Notes under the pieces: model-generated
Databases searched by the model: none
Seen by the model: the letters and a program-made list of their open reading frames with translations, nothing else
What the model was told of the DNA's origin: nothing
NCBI RefSeq assembly: GCF_016804325.1
Contig: NZ_CP043627.1
Coordinates: forward strand, 124,001 to 188,000
DNA length: 64,000 nucleotides
DNA from: Methylobacterium aquaticum
GTDB lineage: Bacteria > Pseudomonadota > Alphaproteobacteria > Rhizobiales > Beijerinckiaceae
Reading direction: 5' to 3'
In this document: positions 8,817 to 18,396 of the stretch, piece after piece
Layout: each line of letters starts with the position of its first letter
Numbering within the stretch: the stretch's first letter is position 1
Translations under genes and position numbers: made by a program

Positions 8817-10003
8817 TCAGGCCTGGTTCTGGCTCGCCCGGTGCTTGAGCCGCAAGGCTGCCACGGCGCGCGACTTGCCGAGCCCGCCCCGCACGTAGCG
8901 GGCCTTGGTCGATGTCGTAGCGTGGGCCGTCACGGCCTTCAGTGAATCGAGACCCGCGCCGGCCTGGGCGTGCATGTTGCGGATCTCATCCGGGATGCCC
9001 GCCGCCTTTGCGACCTTGCGCCGCTCCCGGGTGAAGACCTACTCGCCTTAAGGCTTGCCCGTCGCTTCGTGGATGATGAGCGGACCGACGCGCCGATCGG
9101 CTGGGACGTGCTTGAGCAGATCGAGGACGAGCGGGCAGAGCGTGAGGCCGTGGGCGGAGAACGCTCCCGTCTTCGTCGTGGCTTTGCGAATCACCAGATC
9201 CGCGGCGAGGTCAGGCCGTTCTGGCAGCGCCGGCCGTCGATCACGATGCCGGTCGCCTCGCCTCCATCCGGGATCGGCATCCGCTCGCCGATCACGTCGC
9301 GCTGGCGCAAGGCCGTCTCGAACTGGATCGCGGTGGCGAGCGCCAGCGATAGGTGCCTCATCTCCCGTGCCTTGGCGACAAATGCCTCGGCGTGAGCCAG
9401 CTGCATCGCGACGCGCCGCCGAACCGGCTGCGAGAACCGGGCCTGCGACAGCACGGTGTGCAGCCGCTGGCAGTCCGGCAACTCATCCATGATGCCGTAG
9501 GCGAATAGCACCCGCAGCTTCTTGATGATGCCGGAGGCCCGCCTGATCCGCTCCGGGCCGCCGGGGTCCTTCGGCTTCTTCGCCTCGTTGTAGCAGCGCC
9601 GGGAATCCTCATTCTTCAGGTGGGCGAGCGCCCGTTGGCCGGAGGCCTTCTCGATCAGCCGCGGCGTGCTGAGATCCGTCCGCCGCGTGTCGTGCTTCAT
9701 GTTCGAGTGGAACGGGCTCGCCTCGTCGGTCTGGTACCGGCGCGAGCGGCTGAGCAAGGTCCCGTCGAAGCGATTCGGGTCGCGCTCGTGGCCGGACGAC
9801 CATTCCAGCATCTCGTCCTGTAGCCGGAGGCAGGCCGCCGAGAGCATTGGCGCATCCTCGGGCTCATCGAGGCGGTAGGGCAGGCGGACCGTCTTCGGTT
9901 CGTAGCCCTGTTTCACGAGGTCGGCGCGGGCGACCCACACCGGTGCATCCGGCCCGCCCTCGCGCGCTCGCCGCTTCCGTGAAGAAATCCTGCCATCGTG
10001 CAT
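8817..10003 (-). pseudogene. Degenerate phage-type integrase next to tRNA-Gly
   Basis: Remnant of a tyrosine-recombinase-like integrase. An open frame of 270 residues (10003 down to 9191) holds an N-terminal part and a core resembling phage integrases (MRHLSLALATAIQFETALRQRDVIG, IVIDGRR). The reading then shifts frame near 9200-9225 into AADLVIRKATTKTGA. It hits a stop (complement of 9048-9050) after IHEATGKP and another soon after, and continues as the C-terminal part with RNMHAQAGAGLDSLKAVTAHA to 8817. At least one frameshift and two stops make it inactive. The position beside tRNA-Gly(TCC) fits a tRNA-targeted integrative element that has since decayed. Confidence 0.8.
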
Positions 10004-10125
10004 CCTCGGCCTGACGCGTCAGCGCCGATGATGCACCATCACAATCCGGGACTGCATATCGAGCACGTCCGACCAGCGGCGCCCGGCACCTCGATGCCGG
10101 GGCAGGTCATCGTGCGCTCCCAGAT

Positions 10126-10563
10126 TCACGCCGGACCGGCGCCCTCGACTACGGCCGATTGCACGGGCGAATCCGGGGGCACCGGGCGCGACCGGCGATG
10201 GTCATCGATCGCCACGAAGGTGAACAGGGCCTGGGTGACCTTGATTGTCTCCTCACTCTCACGGGCGCGGCGCCAAGCCTCGATCTGGATGCGGATCGAG
10301 GAGCGGCCCACCGCGACGATCTTCGCGTAGAGGCTGACCTCGTCGCCGACCACGACCGGCTGCAAGAAGGTCATGCCCTCGACCGCAATGGTGGCGCAAC
10401 GCCCCCGCGCGCGTCGGGCCGCCACGTTGCCGGCGGCGAGATCCATCTGCGCCATGAGCCAGCCGCCGAAGATGTCGCCAGCCGGGTTGGTGTCGGCCGG
10501 CATGGCGATGGTGCGGATCACCGGGGGACCCCAGTCGGCGGCTTCGGGCGGAGTGCAGGACAT
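10126..10563 (-). CDS. YciA-like acyl-CoA thioesterase (hotdog fold)
   Basis: 145 residues. The hotdog-fold acyl-CoA hydrolase pattern is clear: NPAGDIFGGWLMAQMDLAAG near residues 26-45, with the conserved Asn, Gly and Asp, then FLQPVVVGDEVSLYAKIV and IQIEAW. The family hydrolyses a range of acyl-CoA thioesters in the cytoplasm, often as a hexamer. It stands alone between the dead integrase and the signalling protein. The length is normal for the YciA group. Confidence 0.88.
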   Translation of the reverse strand: MSCTPPEAADWGPPVIRTIAMPADTNPAGDIFGGWLMAQMDLAAGNVAARRARGRCATIAVEGMTFLQPVVVGDEVSLYAKIVAVGRSSIRIQIEAWRRARESEETIKVTQALFTFVAIDDHRRSRPVPPDSPVQSAVVEGAGPA

Positions 10564-11126
10564 CGGCAGGATCTGTCGCGAAAGAGGGCGAGGATGGAAT
10601 CCTTCTTAAAGCGAACATCGCCCGGGGTAAGTCCGAAATTCGGCGCCGGGCCCGGCCCTTAGGCGGGTCTCCGAGTTTGTTCCATAACGTCGCTTATGCG
10701 AACGACCTCTGTGAGCGCTGGTTTGCAAGATGCGGAACCCGCGACCGTCGCGGCCGGCTCGCCGGTGACGCTGTCCTGGTCGAAGCGGTCCGCCCGCAGC
10801 GCGACAATCACCGCGGGAACGGAGTGTTCCAGTCGGCACCGGTCTCGCCAATCCGAGGGGCCGAGCGGCGGCGTCCTTACCGAGAAGGCTCGGGGAGCCA
10901 GCCGGTGGCCGCGGCGCCGCGCGGTGTCTGCTCGGACGATGGCCGGGCATGCCGCGACGGCCGTCGACCACCCCGGCGACGTCCCCGCCCGATCGTGTCC
11001 CCGAGCCGGATTGCCCGATCGGCTTTACGCAATCGCAACCTGCATACAACTACAGGTAGTTGATACCACCTGTCGCTACCCGTATCGTCGCTGTCGACGG
11101 CCCTACGGATCTCGCCGTCGCGTCTG
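10564..11126. other. Intergenic region, no gene recognised
   Basis: About 560 bp between the thioesterase and the GGDEF-EAL gene, containing the upstream regions of both divergent genes. No RNA gene or protein family was recognised. The stretch 11040-11095 is lower in GC than its surroundings and is the likeliest place for the promoter of the downstream gene. Confidence 0.4.
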
Positions 11127-13805
11127 GTGCAGGGTCTTGGGAGCGTTGCGGTGTACCCCTTGCCGTCCCGCGAAACGGATCGCCTGAAGGCGCTGCGCGC
11201 GCTCGACATCCTCGGAACCGCACCCGAGGAGCATTTCGACGCCGTGTGCCGCACCGCCCGGGCCCTCTTCGACCTGCCGGTGGCCGTGGTCTCCCTCGTC
11301 GACGAGGAGAGCCAATGGTTCAAGGCCAGATGCGGGTTCGATATCGACGGCACGCCCCGCGATGCGGCGTTCTGCACCTACGCCATTCTCTCCGACGAGG
11401 TTCTCGTCATCGAAGATGCCCTGCAAGACCCGCGGGTGCATGCGAGCCCCCTCGTGACCGGCCGACATGGGATCCGCTTCTACGCGGGCGCCCCCCTCGC
11501 GCTCGAGCCGGGGATCCGTGTCGGCAGCCTCTGCGTGATGGATACCGCGCCGCGCTCGTTCTCGTCCGAGCAGTGCCGCCAGCTTCAGGATCTGGCCCGC
11601 ATCGTCGTGGGGCACCTGCGCCTGCACGAGGCGACCCGGCAGAGCATTGCGGCGCAGGAAGCCTTGCAGACCATGGCGGAGCGCCTGCACCTCGCCCAGG
11701 ACTGTGCCGGAGCGGGTCTGTTCGATTGGAACCTCGCCGACGACACCGCCCATCTCTCGCCCGAGTCGCTGCGCCACCTCGGTCTGCCCGAGGACCGCTC
11801 GTCGCTCGTCACGCTGGAGGAATGGGCGGCGGCGATCCACCCGGACGACCTGCCGAAGGTGCGCCGGGAGGCCGAGCGCGCCCTGGCGACCTGCTCCGCA
11901 TACCGGGTCGAGTTCCGCGTCCCGCTGCGCGAGGGCGGCGAGCGCTGCGTGCTCGGTCGCGGCCGCGTCATCACCGACGGGACGGGGAAACCTGTGCGCA
12001 TTGCCGGAATCAGTCTCGATCACACCGAGCGCCTCCGGGCCGAGGAGAAGCTGCGCGCGAGCGAGGCCGCCCTGCGCATGAGCGAGGAGCGCCTGGCCCT
12101 GGCTCTCGACAGCGGCAGCGACGGCTTGTGGGACTACGACATCGTCACCGATGCGGCCTGGATTTCCGACAACTGGTCCAGGATGCTCGGCTACGTGCCG
12201 GGCGAGCTCAGGGTCGACCGGGGTACCTGGGTGCATCTGCTGCATCCGGAGGACAAGCCGCAGGCACTCCTGCGCATGAGAGACCACCTCGAAGGCCGCA
12301 CGCCGGCCTTCGAGTGCGAGTATCGCCTGCGCCACAGGGAGGGAGGCTGGACCTGGATCCTGGCGCGCGGCAGGGTCGTCGCCCACGACGCGGCCGGCGC
12401 CCCCCTGCGCATCGTCGGCACCCACATCGACATCAGTGCCCGCAAGGCCGCCGAGAGCCGGGTGACGTGGATGGCAGGGCACGATGGGCTGACCGAACTG
12501 CCCAACCGCCTCCTGTTTCGCGAATGCCTCGATCGGCAGTTGCATGAACTGGAACGTCGGGGAGGATCGAGCGCGTTGCTGTGCCTCGACCTCGATCGGT
12601 TCAAGGCCGTCAACGACACGCTCGGGCACCTCGCGGGCGATGCCCTGCTGCGGGAGATCGCCCACAGGCTCAAGTCGACGCTGAGACGCGAGGACGTCGT
12701 CGCGCGCGTCGGCGGCGACGAGTTCGCCGTGCTGCTCGACGGGAACAACGGGTCCGAGAGGGCGGCCCTCGTCGCCGGGCGCCTGATCGAGGCGGTGCAA
12801 GCGCCCGTCGTCCTCGGCACGCACGACGCCGAGGTCGGAGTCAGCATCGGCATCGCGGTCATCCCGGCCCATGGCGACGAAGCCGAGGCGCTGCTCAAGC
12901 ATGCCGATCTCGCGCTGTACCGGGCCAAGGCGGCGGGGCGGAACACCTTCCGGTTCTTCGAACCCGCCATGGAGGAGGAAGCCGAGAGCCGGCTCAGGCT
13001 CGGGATGGACCTGCGGCGTGCGCTCCAGCGCGGCGAATTCGAACTGCACTACCAGCCGATTCTCGACGTCGCGAGCGGGACCATCGTGTCGGCCGAAGCG
13101 CTGGTGCGGTGGCACCATCCGTCACGGGGACTCGTCCCGCCGAGCGACTTCATACCGGCGGCCGAGGAAGCGGGCCTGATCGTGCCGCTCGGCGAGTGGG
13201 TGCTGCGGGCTGCGACCCACGAGGCCCGACACTGGCCCGACCACGTGCGGGTCGCCGTCAACGTATCGACCGTGCAGGTGCGGCACGGGAGCCTGATCGC
13301 GGCCGTGCGCGCGGCCCTCGACGCCTCCCGCCTCGAGGCCGAGCGGCTGGAACTGGAGATCACCGAGAGCGTGCTGATGGCCGATGACGAGCGGGCGAGT
13401 GCGGTGCTGCACGACCTGCGAGGGCTCGGCGTCCATATCGCCCTGGACGATTTCGGGACCGGCTATTCCAGCCTGAGCTACCTGCGCCAGTTCCCGTTCG
13501 ACAAGCTGAAGATCGACCGCTCCTTCGTCTCGACCAGCAGCGAGGTCGAGGCGGCAACGATCGTGCGGGCCGTCGCGGCGCTCGGGCGAGGGCTCGGCAT
13601 GATCGTGACGGCCGAGGGGGTCGAGACCCAGGAACAGTTCGACATGGCGCGCGCGGAAGGCTGCACGGAGGTGCAGGGCTACCTCGTCGGCCACCCGTAC
13701 CCGGCGGGAGAGGAACTGCGGATGCGCCTCGGTCAGGCGCCGGCGCGGGCTGTCCCTCGCAAGCGGGCGAGACGGTCTTCCGCGGCAGGCCGCACCGGGC
13801 GCTGA
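11127..13805 (+). CDS. GAF-PAS-PAS-GGDEF-EAL cyclic-di-GMP signalling protein
   Basis: 892 residues with no membrane segment. The domain order is GAF (about 20-170), PAS (about 190-310), PAS with PAC (about 325-445), GGDEF (about 455-610) and EAL (about 630-870). The cyclase signature RVGGDEFAV near 526 is intact. So are the phosphodiesterase EALVRW near 655, the ITES glutamate and the DDFGTGYSS loop near 773, so both activities are possible. It probably makes or degrades cyclic di-GMP in response to a cytoplasmic ligand. The start is GTG at 11127; an alternative GTG at 11151 would give MYPLPSRETDRL, a common start for this GAF class. Confidence 0.92.
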   Translation: MQGLGSVAVYPLPSRETDRLKALRALDILGTAPEEHFDAVCRTARALFDLPVAVVSLVDEESQWFKARCGFDIDGTPRDAAFCTYAILSDEVLVIEDALQDPRVHASPLVTGRHGIRFYAGAPLALEPGIRVGSLCVMDTAPRSFSSEQCRQLQDLARIVVGHLRLHEATRQSIAAQEALQTMAERLHLAQDCAGAGLFDWNLADDTAHLSPESLRHLGLPEDRSSLVTLEEWAAAIHPDDLPKVRREAERALATCSAYRVEFRVPLREGGERCVLGRGRVITDGTGKPVRIAGISLDHTERLRAEEKLRASEAALRMSEERLALALDSGSDGLWDYDIVTDAAWISDNWSRMLGYVPGELRVDRGTWVHLLHPEDKPQALLRMRDHLEGRTPAFECEYRLRHREGGWTWILARGRVVAHDAAGAPLRIVGTHIDISARKAAESRVTWMAGHDGLTELPNRLLFRECLDRQLHELERRGGSSALLCLDLDRFKAVNDTLGHLAGDALLREIAHRLKSTLRREDVVARVGGDEFAVLLDGNNGSERAALVAGRLIEAVQAPVVLGTHDAEVGVSIGIAVIPAHGDEAEALLKHADLALYRAKAAGRNTFRFFEPAMEEEAESRLRLGMDLRRALQRGEFELHYQPILDVASGTIVSAEALVRWHHPSRGLVPPSDFIPAAEEAGLIVPLGEWVLRAATHEARHWPDHVRVAVNVSTVQVRHGSLIAAVRAALDASRLEAERLELEITESVLMADDERASAVLHDLRGLGVHIALDDFGTGYSSLSYLRQFPFDKLKIDRSFVSTSSEVEAATIVRAVAALGRGLGMIVTAEGVETQEQFDMARAEGCTEVQGYLVGHPYPAGEELRMRLGQAPARAVPRKRARRSSAAGRTGR

Positions 13806-13868
13806 GGCCCGTCCCGGTCGTGCCGCCCGGGGCGGCGATGGCAGGACGCCGCGGGGCCGGCCGGCCGG

Positions 13869-14087
13869 TCATTCCTCATGCCCGCCGCCCGTGCTCCCAC
13901 CACTCCCGGCGAGGAAATCGTAGGCCCGGTCGTAGGCGAGCCGGATCAGTCCCGCATGCCACGGATCGGTCATGTCCAGATCCTCCCAGGCCGGGCAGGC
14001 CCTGATGCGCTCGCGGACCCGTTCGTGCATGGCACGGGCGACGCGATCGAGCGGCTCGGAATCGACGGGCGGGTGAGTCACCGGCAT
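13869..14087 (-). CDS. Small hypothetical protein (72 aa)
   Basis: A 72-residue acidic/basic mixed protein with no membrane segment and no family I recognise. The middle (ARAMHERVRERIRACPAW, then HAGLIRLAYDRAYDF) would form two amphipathic helices. A weak AGGA motif lies 13 bases before the ATG. It is kept because the composition is protein-like, unlike the other frames here. Confidence 0.45.
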   Translation of the reverse strand: MPVTHPPVDSEPLDRVARAMHERVRERIRACPAWEDLDMTDPWHAGLIRLAYDRAYDFLAGSGGSTGGGHEE

Positions 14088-14440
14088 TTCCTGTCATCCT
14101 GGAATCGGCGCCCACGGCACCGCTATCCTCGCCGCGCTGCGCAGCCGCGCCGATGCCGCACGTTTCCCGTCAGGGTCCTTGCCGACGAACGGTGCGCCCG
14201 GAGGACCATGGCGACACCGATCCGTCTCCTGCCGATCTCGACGGGCACCGGTTCACTCGATGAGGCAGGATGCGTCTCGATTGTCCTGACCATGCCGCAA
14301 GCTCCGGGGACCCGGCACTCGATGAACTTATTCGACGGCGGAATCCGTGGAACACGCATTCGGATGTTCCAGATTAAAAAGCAGCGATATTGAACTATTC
14401 GTCGATATAGGGGGAAAATGAGCGGGCCGACGACGGCAAA
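14088..14440. other. Intergenic region with AT-rich end
   Basis: About 350 bp. The part from 14320 to 14440 is clearly lower in GC than the rest of the window (with stretches such as GATTAAAAAGCAGCGATATTG). It lies downstream of the glycosyltransferase gene at 14441. No gene was recognised. Confidence 0.4.
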
Positions 14441-15721
14441 TCATGCGAGCCGATGATGGCTCCCGAATATCGCCTCGCACATCGTCACGATCCCGCTCTC
14501 GGCGCGCATCAGCATCTGGGCCTTGCGGCAAGCGGAGGCCACCGTGCGCGAGCCCACGAGATCCTCGACCACCCGCGCCGCCCGCCGCGGCGTGAACCGC
14601 CAACGCCCCATCGAAGCCCCGACCCCGAGGCGCACCACCCGCTCGGCCTCGTCGGCATGGTCGAACGCGACCGGCACGATCAGCTGCGGGCACCCGGCCG
14701 CCAGCGCCTGCGCCACCGTGCCGACCCCGCCATGGTGGATCACGGCGGCGCAGTCCGGCAGCAGCCGGCTCAAGGGAGCGTAGGGCACGTGCATGATGCC
14801 GGGCGCCAGGTCGGCCGGTATCTCGTCGGGCCGGCCGGCGACGAGGAGGCCGCGCCGGCCCGTGCGCCGGCACAGGGCGACGGCCGTGGCGAAGAATCCG
14901 TGCGCGCCGGCCATCGCCGAGCCGTAGGTGAATGCGAGGGGTGCCGGGCCCGCCCGCAGGAAGGCGGCGAGGTCCGGAGAGAGGTCGGGCGTGTCGCCGA
15001 ACAGGTCCGCGAGGGGGAAGCCGAGCTGGATGATCTGGGCCGGCCAGTCGGCCTGGGGCGGGGCGTACCAGTCGGGCACCGCGAGCAGGACGCGCTCGGG
15101 GCTGTGCCACCAGTGGCGCAGGCGCTTGACCGGGGCGAGGCCGAGGCGGGCGCGGAAGGCGTTGAGGGGTGGCAGCGCCGCGGGGCCGAGGACGAACCGG
15201 TCGGCGCCGCGGCCGATCGCGTGGCGCCAGCCCGCGGGCAGGAGGCGGGGAAGCGGCAGCCCGGGCAGGCGGGGCGGAGCGAAGCGGCTCTCGACCAGCA
15301 TCGGCATCAGGTGCAGCGTGGTCAGCGACAGGCCGAGGCGCTCCTGGGCGACCCGGGCGCCGAGCGCAAGGGTGGAGGCGACGAGGCGATCTCCGGGCCG
15401 AGCCTCGGCCTCCAGCCAGCGATAGGTCGGCTCGATCGCCTCCGTGACCGCCTCGAGCATCGTGGTGGCACCCCGAATCGGCCGCCACAACGCCGATTGG
15501 CGGACCACGCGCTCGAAATCCATGTCGGTTCCGATGGCATGAAACGACAATCCGGCGCGAACGGACAAGGCCTCGAATGGGGCGGGTGCCGCGAGGTATA
15601 CCTGGTAACCACGCTCCTTCAACGCCGATCCGAGGGCGATGATCGGCAGCACGTCTCCGTGGGTGCCTATTCCGGCGAGAAAGACGCGTCTGCTCACGCC
15701 ATTCGACATGGACGTACCCAT
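14441..15721 (-). CDS. Family 1 UDP-glycosyltransferase
   Basis: 426 residues. GT-B fold glycosyltransferase of the UGT/rhamnosyltransferase type: the N-terminal strand RRVFLAGIGTHGDVLPIIAL carries the acceptor-side motif GTHGDVLP. The C-terminal nucleotide-sugar site has LPDCAAVIHHGGVGT with AALAAGCPQLIVPVAFDHADE. It is probably cytoplasmic and transfers a sugar to a lipid or glycan intermediate. The frame is open for 435 bases upstream, but that stretch is Arg/Pro/Gly-rich, so I chose the ATG at 15721. The ATG at 15709 (MSNGVSRR) is an alternative. It is downstream of the WsaF-like gene on the same strand. Confidence 0.85.
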   Translation of the reverse strand: MGTSMSNGVSRRVFLAGIGTHGDVLPIIALGSALKERGYQVYLAAPAPFEALSVRAGLSFHAIGTDMDFERVVRQSALWRPIRGATTMLEAVTEAIEPTYRWLEAEARPGDRLVASTLALGARVAQERLGLSLTTLHLMPMLVESRFAPPRLPGLPLPRLLPAGWRHAIGRGADRFVLGPAALPPLNAFRARLGLAPVKRLRHWWHSPERVLLAVPDWYAPPQADWPAQIIQLGFPLADLFGDTPDLSPDLAAFLRAGPAPLAFTYGSAMAGAHGFFATAVALCRRTGRRGLLVAGRPDEIPADLAPGIMHVPYAPLSRLLPDCAAVIHHGGVGTVAQALAAGCPQLIVPVAFDHADEAERVVRLGVGASMGRWRFTPRRAARVVEDLVGSRTVASACRKAQMLMRAESGIVTMCEAIFGSHHRLA

Positions 15722-15960
15722 CGCTATCGAGAGCCGGGACGCTGGAGGCGCCGGACGCGCGCCTCCCGTCATCGATGTTGCAGATCGACCCGAGGGCGGA
15801 CGGTGCGCCCCCGCTCGATGGTGCCGTCCAGGGATACGGCCCCGCTGCAGCGACGAGCCTCCGCTCCCGGCCCGGGCAGGAGGAAGGTCGCCGGGCCCCG
15901 GCCCGCCCTCGGCGGCTCGAGGTTCGTGCGCGCCTCGAGGAGGCAAAGCCGCCCGGCGAC

Positions 15961-18180
15961 CTATTCCGCCGCCATCCGTACCGGCTGGTGACCGGTCAGC
16001 GAGCCGTAGACCGCGTCGAGGAAGAGCCCGTCGAAGGTCTGGGCCCAGGATAGGTCCGGCAGGACCAGGCGCTGGCGCGCGCGGGTCTCGAAGTCCTCGG
16101 CCCGGATCACCGCCGTCCGGAGAGCCGCCTCGACGCCTTCGAGCGTCGGCTGGCACGGCACGATGTTGCGACAGACACCCTGCAGGTCGCGCTCCGACCG
16201 ATTCTCGTACGTGTTGGTGACCACGACGGCGCCGGTCGCCGCGAACTCGAACGGCACCACGCTCGGATGCGGCGCGAGCATCAGGCTGACGCCGACGTCG
16301 ATGCTGCCCATGAAACGCTCATAGGCCTCGAGCGGCATCTTCTGAACCATCTCGAGCTGGTGCCCCGGGCTCAGGGGCAGGACGTGGTCCTGGCGCAGGC
16401 TGCCCAGGCCGACGAACCGCCACCTTTCGTCGAACAGACCCTCGGCGCAGAGCCGGCGCAGGGCGAGATAGGCCAGCTCGAACAGGTTGCGCGCCGCATG
16501 CATCTCCGGGCGGGCATAGAGCGCGAGGGTGCGGGTCTCCCGGTCGCGGGTCGGCTGGAGCTTCAGGCGGGTCGGGACGTGCTCGAAGACGAAGAAGTCC
16601 CTCCCCTCGCGCGGCGCCGTGCGCCCGCGCCCCGAACCGACATCGGCGAACGGTCCGATCTCGCGCGCCCGGAAATACTTCGACAGGAAGCGGCTGTTGT
16701 ACAGCGGCACGTGGTCCAGGCGGTAGGCTTCGTCGGTCAGCGCCCGCGTCGAGCCGCACTCGTAGAAGATCGATTCGTGTTCCTGTGCGAGCAGCAGGAA
16801 CCGCTTCGCCCAGGTCTTGCGCAGGAAGGGCTGGACCACGTAGCCGTCCCAGACCGAGTAGACGACGAAGGTGTCATCGGGCGTGATGCTGATCGACGGG
16901 CTGGCCTTGCGGTTGACGTAGGCCGCCTGCGTCACGACGGAGACGAGTTCGCGGTCGCGCTCTCGATGGGCGAAGTAATCGGTGCCGACGACCGGGTCGT
17001 CGGTGATGAAGATGCCGATCCGGCGGCCGGTGCGCGCCGTCGCCTTGATCAGCTCGAACACGGCCTTGTAGCCGCCGAAGCTGATGTCGGGGTTGAGCGT
17101 CGGCAGGCAGAACCAGGTCCGGGGCTCGCCCGGCACCACCCGGCAGGGAATCGCCTCCATCCGGCGCTCGATATCCTCGGCCCGCTGGATCAGTTGCGGT
17201 TGGGTGACGCCCGCCATCCTGCATTCGAGAGCATAGCTCAAATCATGCTTGGGACGGCGATGCTCGCTCTTTCCGCTCATGACGTAGTGATGGTACCCGG
17301 ACTTGATGTCCCCGGCCTTGAACGCCGCGTTCACGTCGCCGTAGAAGGTCCGATACCACATTTCGTCGAAGTCGGGATTCGGGTTGTTGCCGCTCCGCGC
17401 GCCGATATCCCGGTAATGCGCCAGCGCCTCGTGCGGGCCGGCATCCGCGTTCAGGTAGGTCGCCGCGTAGTAGGCGTGGTCGAACTCGTTCAGCAGGACC
17501 GCCTCGAACAGGTCGGCCGCATTGCGGTGCGCGTTGAGAGGCGTGTGGCCCATCCGCTGGCCGAAGAGCTGGTAGAAGGTGAAGCTGTCGACGATCGGGA
17601 AGCTGTCGATGAACCGGCGCACCACCGGGAAGAGGGCCATGTAGGCCTCGGCGTCGAACGCCGAGGCGGCGAGCGGCGACCCCGGGGGCGCCTCGCCGAG
17701 GGAGAGCGCCATGGCCGGGTTCGGGGGGCGCCCCTCCCGCAATCCGTAGTCCACGAAATGGACGAAGCCGGAATGGACCTCTCCCCGCTCGACCGCCTCG
17801 CACACATCGCCGTTCGCCTCGAGGTACCATTCCTCGTCGAAGAAGGGATTCGGGCTCGGACGCATCCCGGCCGGAGCGGCGAAATAGGCCTCGAGCGGAT
17901 CGGTGCCGGCGGGAAGCCCGCCGAGGCGGCGGGAGGCCAGATCCCTGTCGAAGCAGGCCGCGATGTCGTGACGGCTCCGCTCGCCGAGCGCCAGGTAGCG
18001 CCGGCGCCCCTGCTGCAGGTCCCTCGCATCCCCGGGCAGTGGAGCCGATACGACCGCGACGGGTGCCCGCGGCGCGAGCGCGGCGCTCGTGACGTCTTGT
18101 CCCTCGGCAGAGGGAAACAGTGTGGCCAAGACGTCCTTAGGCTCAAGCTGCATCACGAGGCTCCCGGTCATTGCAACCAT
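15961..18180 (-). CDS. WsaF-like glycosyltransferase with N-terminal repeats
   Basis: 739 residues. Residues about 60-330 carry F-D-x-x-W/Y-Y-L, x-D-V and G-x-x-x-G-R-x-P-N repeats like those at 2945-3772. The C-terminal part from about 350 (TWFCLPTLNPDISFGGYK, YSVWDGYVVQPFL, AQEHESIFY, FEFAATGAVVVTNTYENRS) resembles the rhamnosyltransferase WsaF family that builds S-layer or surface glycans. Several in-frame starts exist within the first 10 codons, and the longest is given. It is divergent from the methyltransferase gene at 18397, with a lower-GC region of about 215 bp between them. Confidence 0.8.
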   Translation of the reverse strand: MVAMTGSLVMQLEPKDVLATLFPSAEGQDVTSAALAPRAPVAVVSAPLPGDARDLQQGRRRYLALGERSRHDIAACFDRDLASRRLGGLPAGTDPLEAYFAAPAGMRPSPNPFFDEEWYLEANGDVCEAVERGEVHSGFVHFVDYGLREGRPPNPAMALSLGEAPPGSPLAASAFDAEAYMALFPVVRRFIDSFPIVDSFTFYQLFGQRMGHTPLNAHRNAADLFEAVLLNEFDHAYYAATYLNADAGPHEALAHYRDIGARSGNNPNPDFDEMWYRTFYGDVNAAFKAGDIKSGYHHYVMSGKSEHRRPKHDLSYALECRMAGVTQPQLIQRAEDIERRMEAIPCRVVPGEPRTWFCLPTLNPDISFGGYKAVFELIKATARTGRRIGIFITDDPVVGTDYFAHRERDRELVSVVTQAAYVNRKASPSISITPDDTFVVYSVWDGYVVQPFLRKTWAKRFLLLAQEHESIFYECGSTRALTDEAYRLDHVPLYNSRFLSKYFRAREIGPFADVGSGRGRTAPREGRDFFVFEHVPTRLKLQPTRDRETRTLALYARPEMHAARNLFELAYLALRRLCAEGLFDERWRFVGLGSLRQDHVLPLSPGHQLEMVQKMPLEAYERFMGSIDVGVSLMLAPHPSVVPFEFAATGAVVVTNTYENRSERDLQGVCRNIVPCQPTLEGVEAALRTAVIRAEDFETRARQRLVLPDLSWAQTFDGLFLDAVYGSLTGHQPVRMAAE

Positions 18181-18396
18181 CGAGTGTGGTTTACGATGTA
18201 TGCAACTGATTCGGAGGGGCGCACCAGACCTTTTCGCGGTTTCCTGACCACAATCTCAAGTTGTGATCATTTGGTCACATGATGCCGGCCCGGCGCTCCG
18301 ATCCCGCTCCCCGTCCCGAGACGCGCGACGATTGATGGTTGCACACCCTAACAAATACAACTAATCCCTAAGCACGCAACCACCGATGGAAGGCCC
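18181..18396. promoter_or_regulatory. Divergent promoter region with inverted repeats
   Basis: A 216-bp lower-GC gap between the minus-strand glycosyltransferase and the plus-strand methyltransferase. It contains CACAA-N7-TTGTG near 18250, and TGGTTGC with GCAACCA about 35 bp apart near 18333-18382. These could be operator sites; the binding protein is unknown. Confidence 0.4.

Noticed and set aside
10004..10125. Attachment-site repeat of the tRNA-Gly 3' end
   Set aside because: I looked for the sequence of the tRNA 3' end beyond the integrase remnant and saw no match.
15722..16156. N-terminal extension of the GT1 gene up to 16156
   Set aside because: The extra 145 residues are low-complexity and absent from the family; the fold starts at about 15721.
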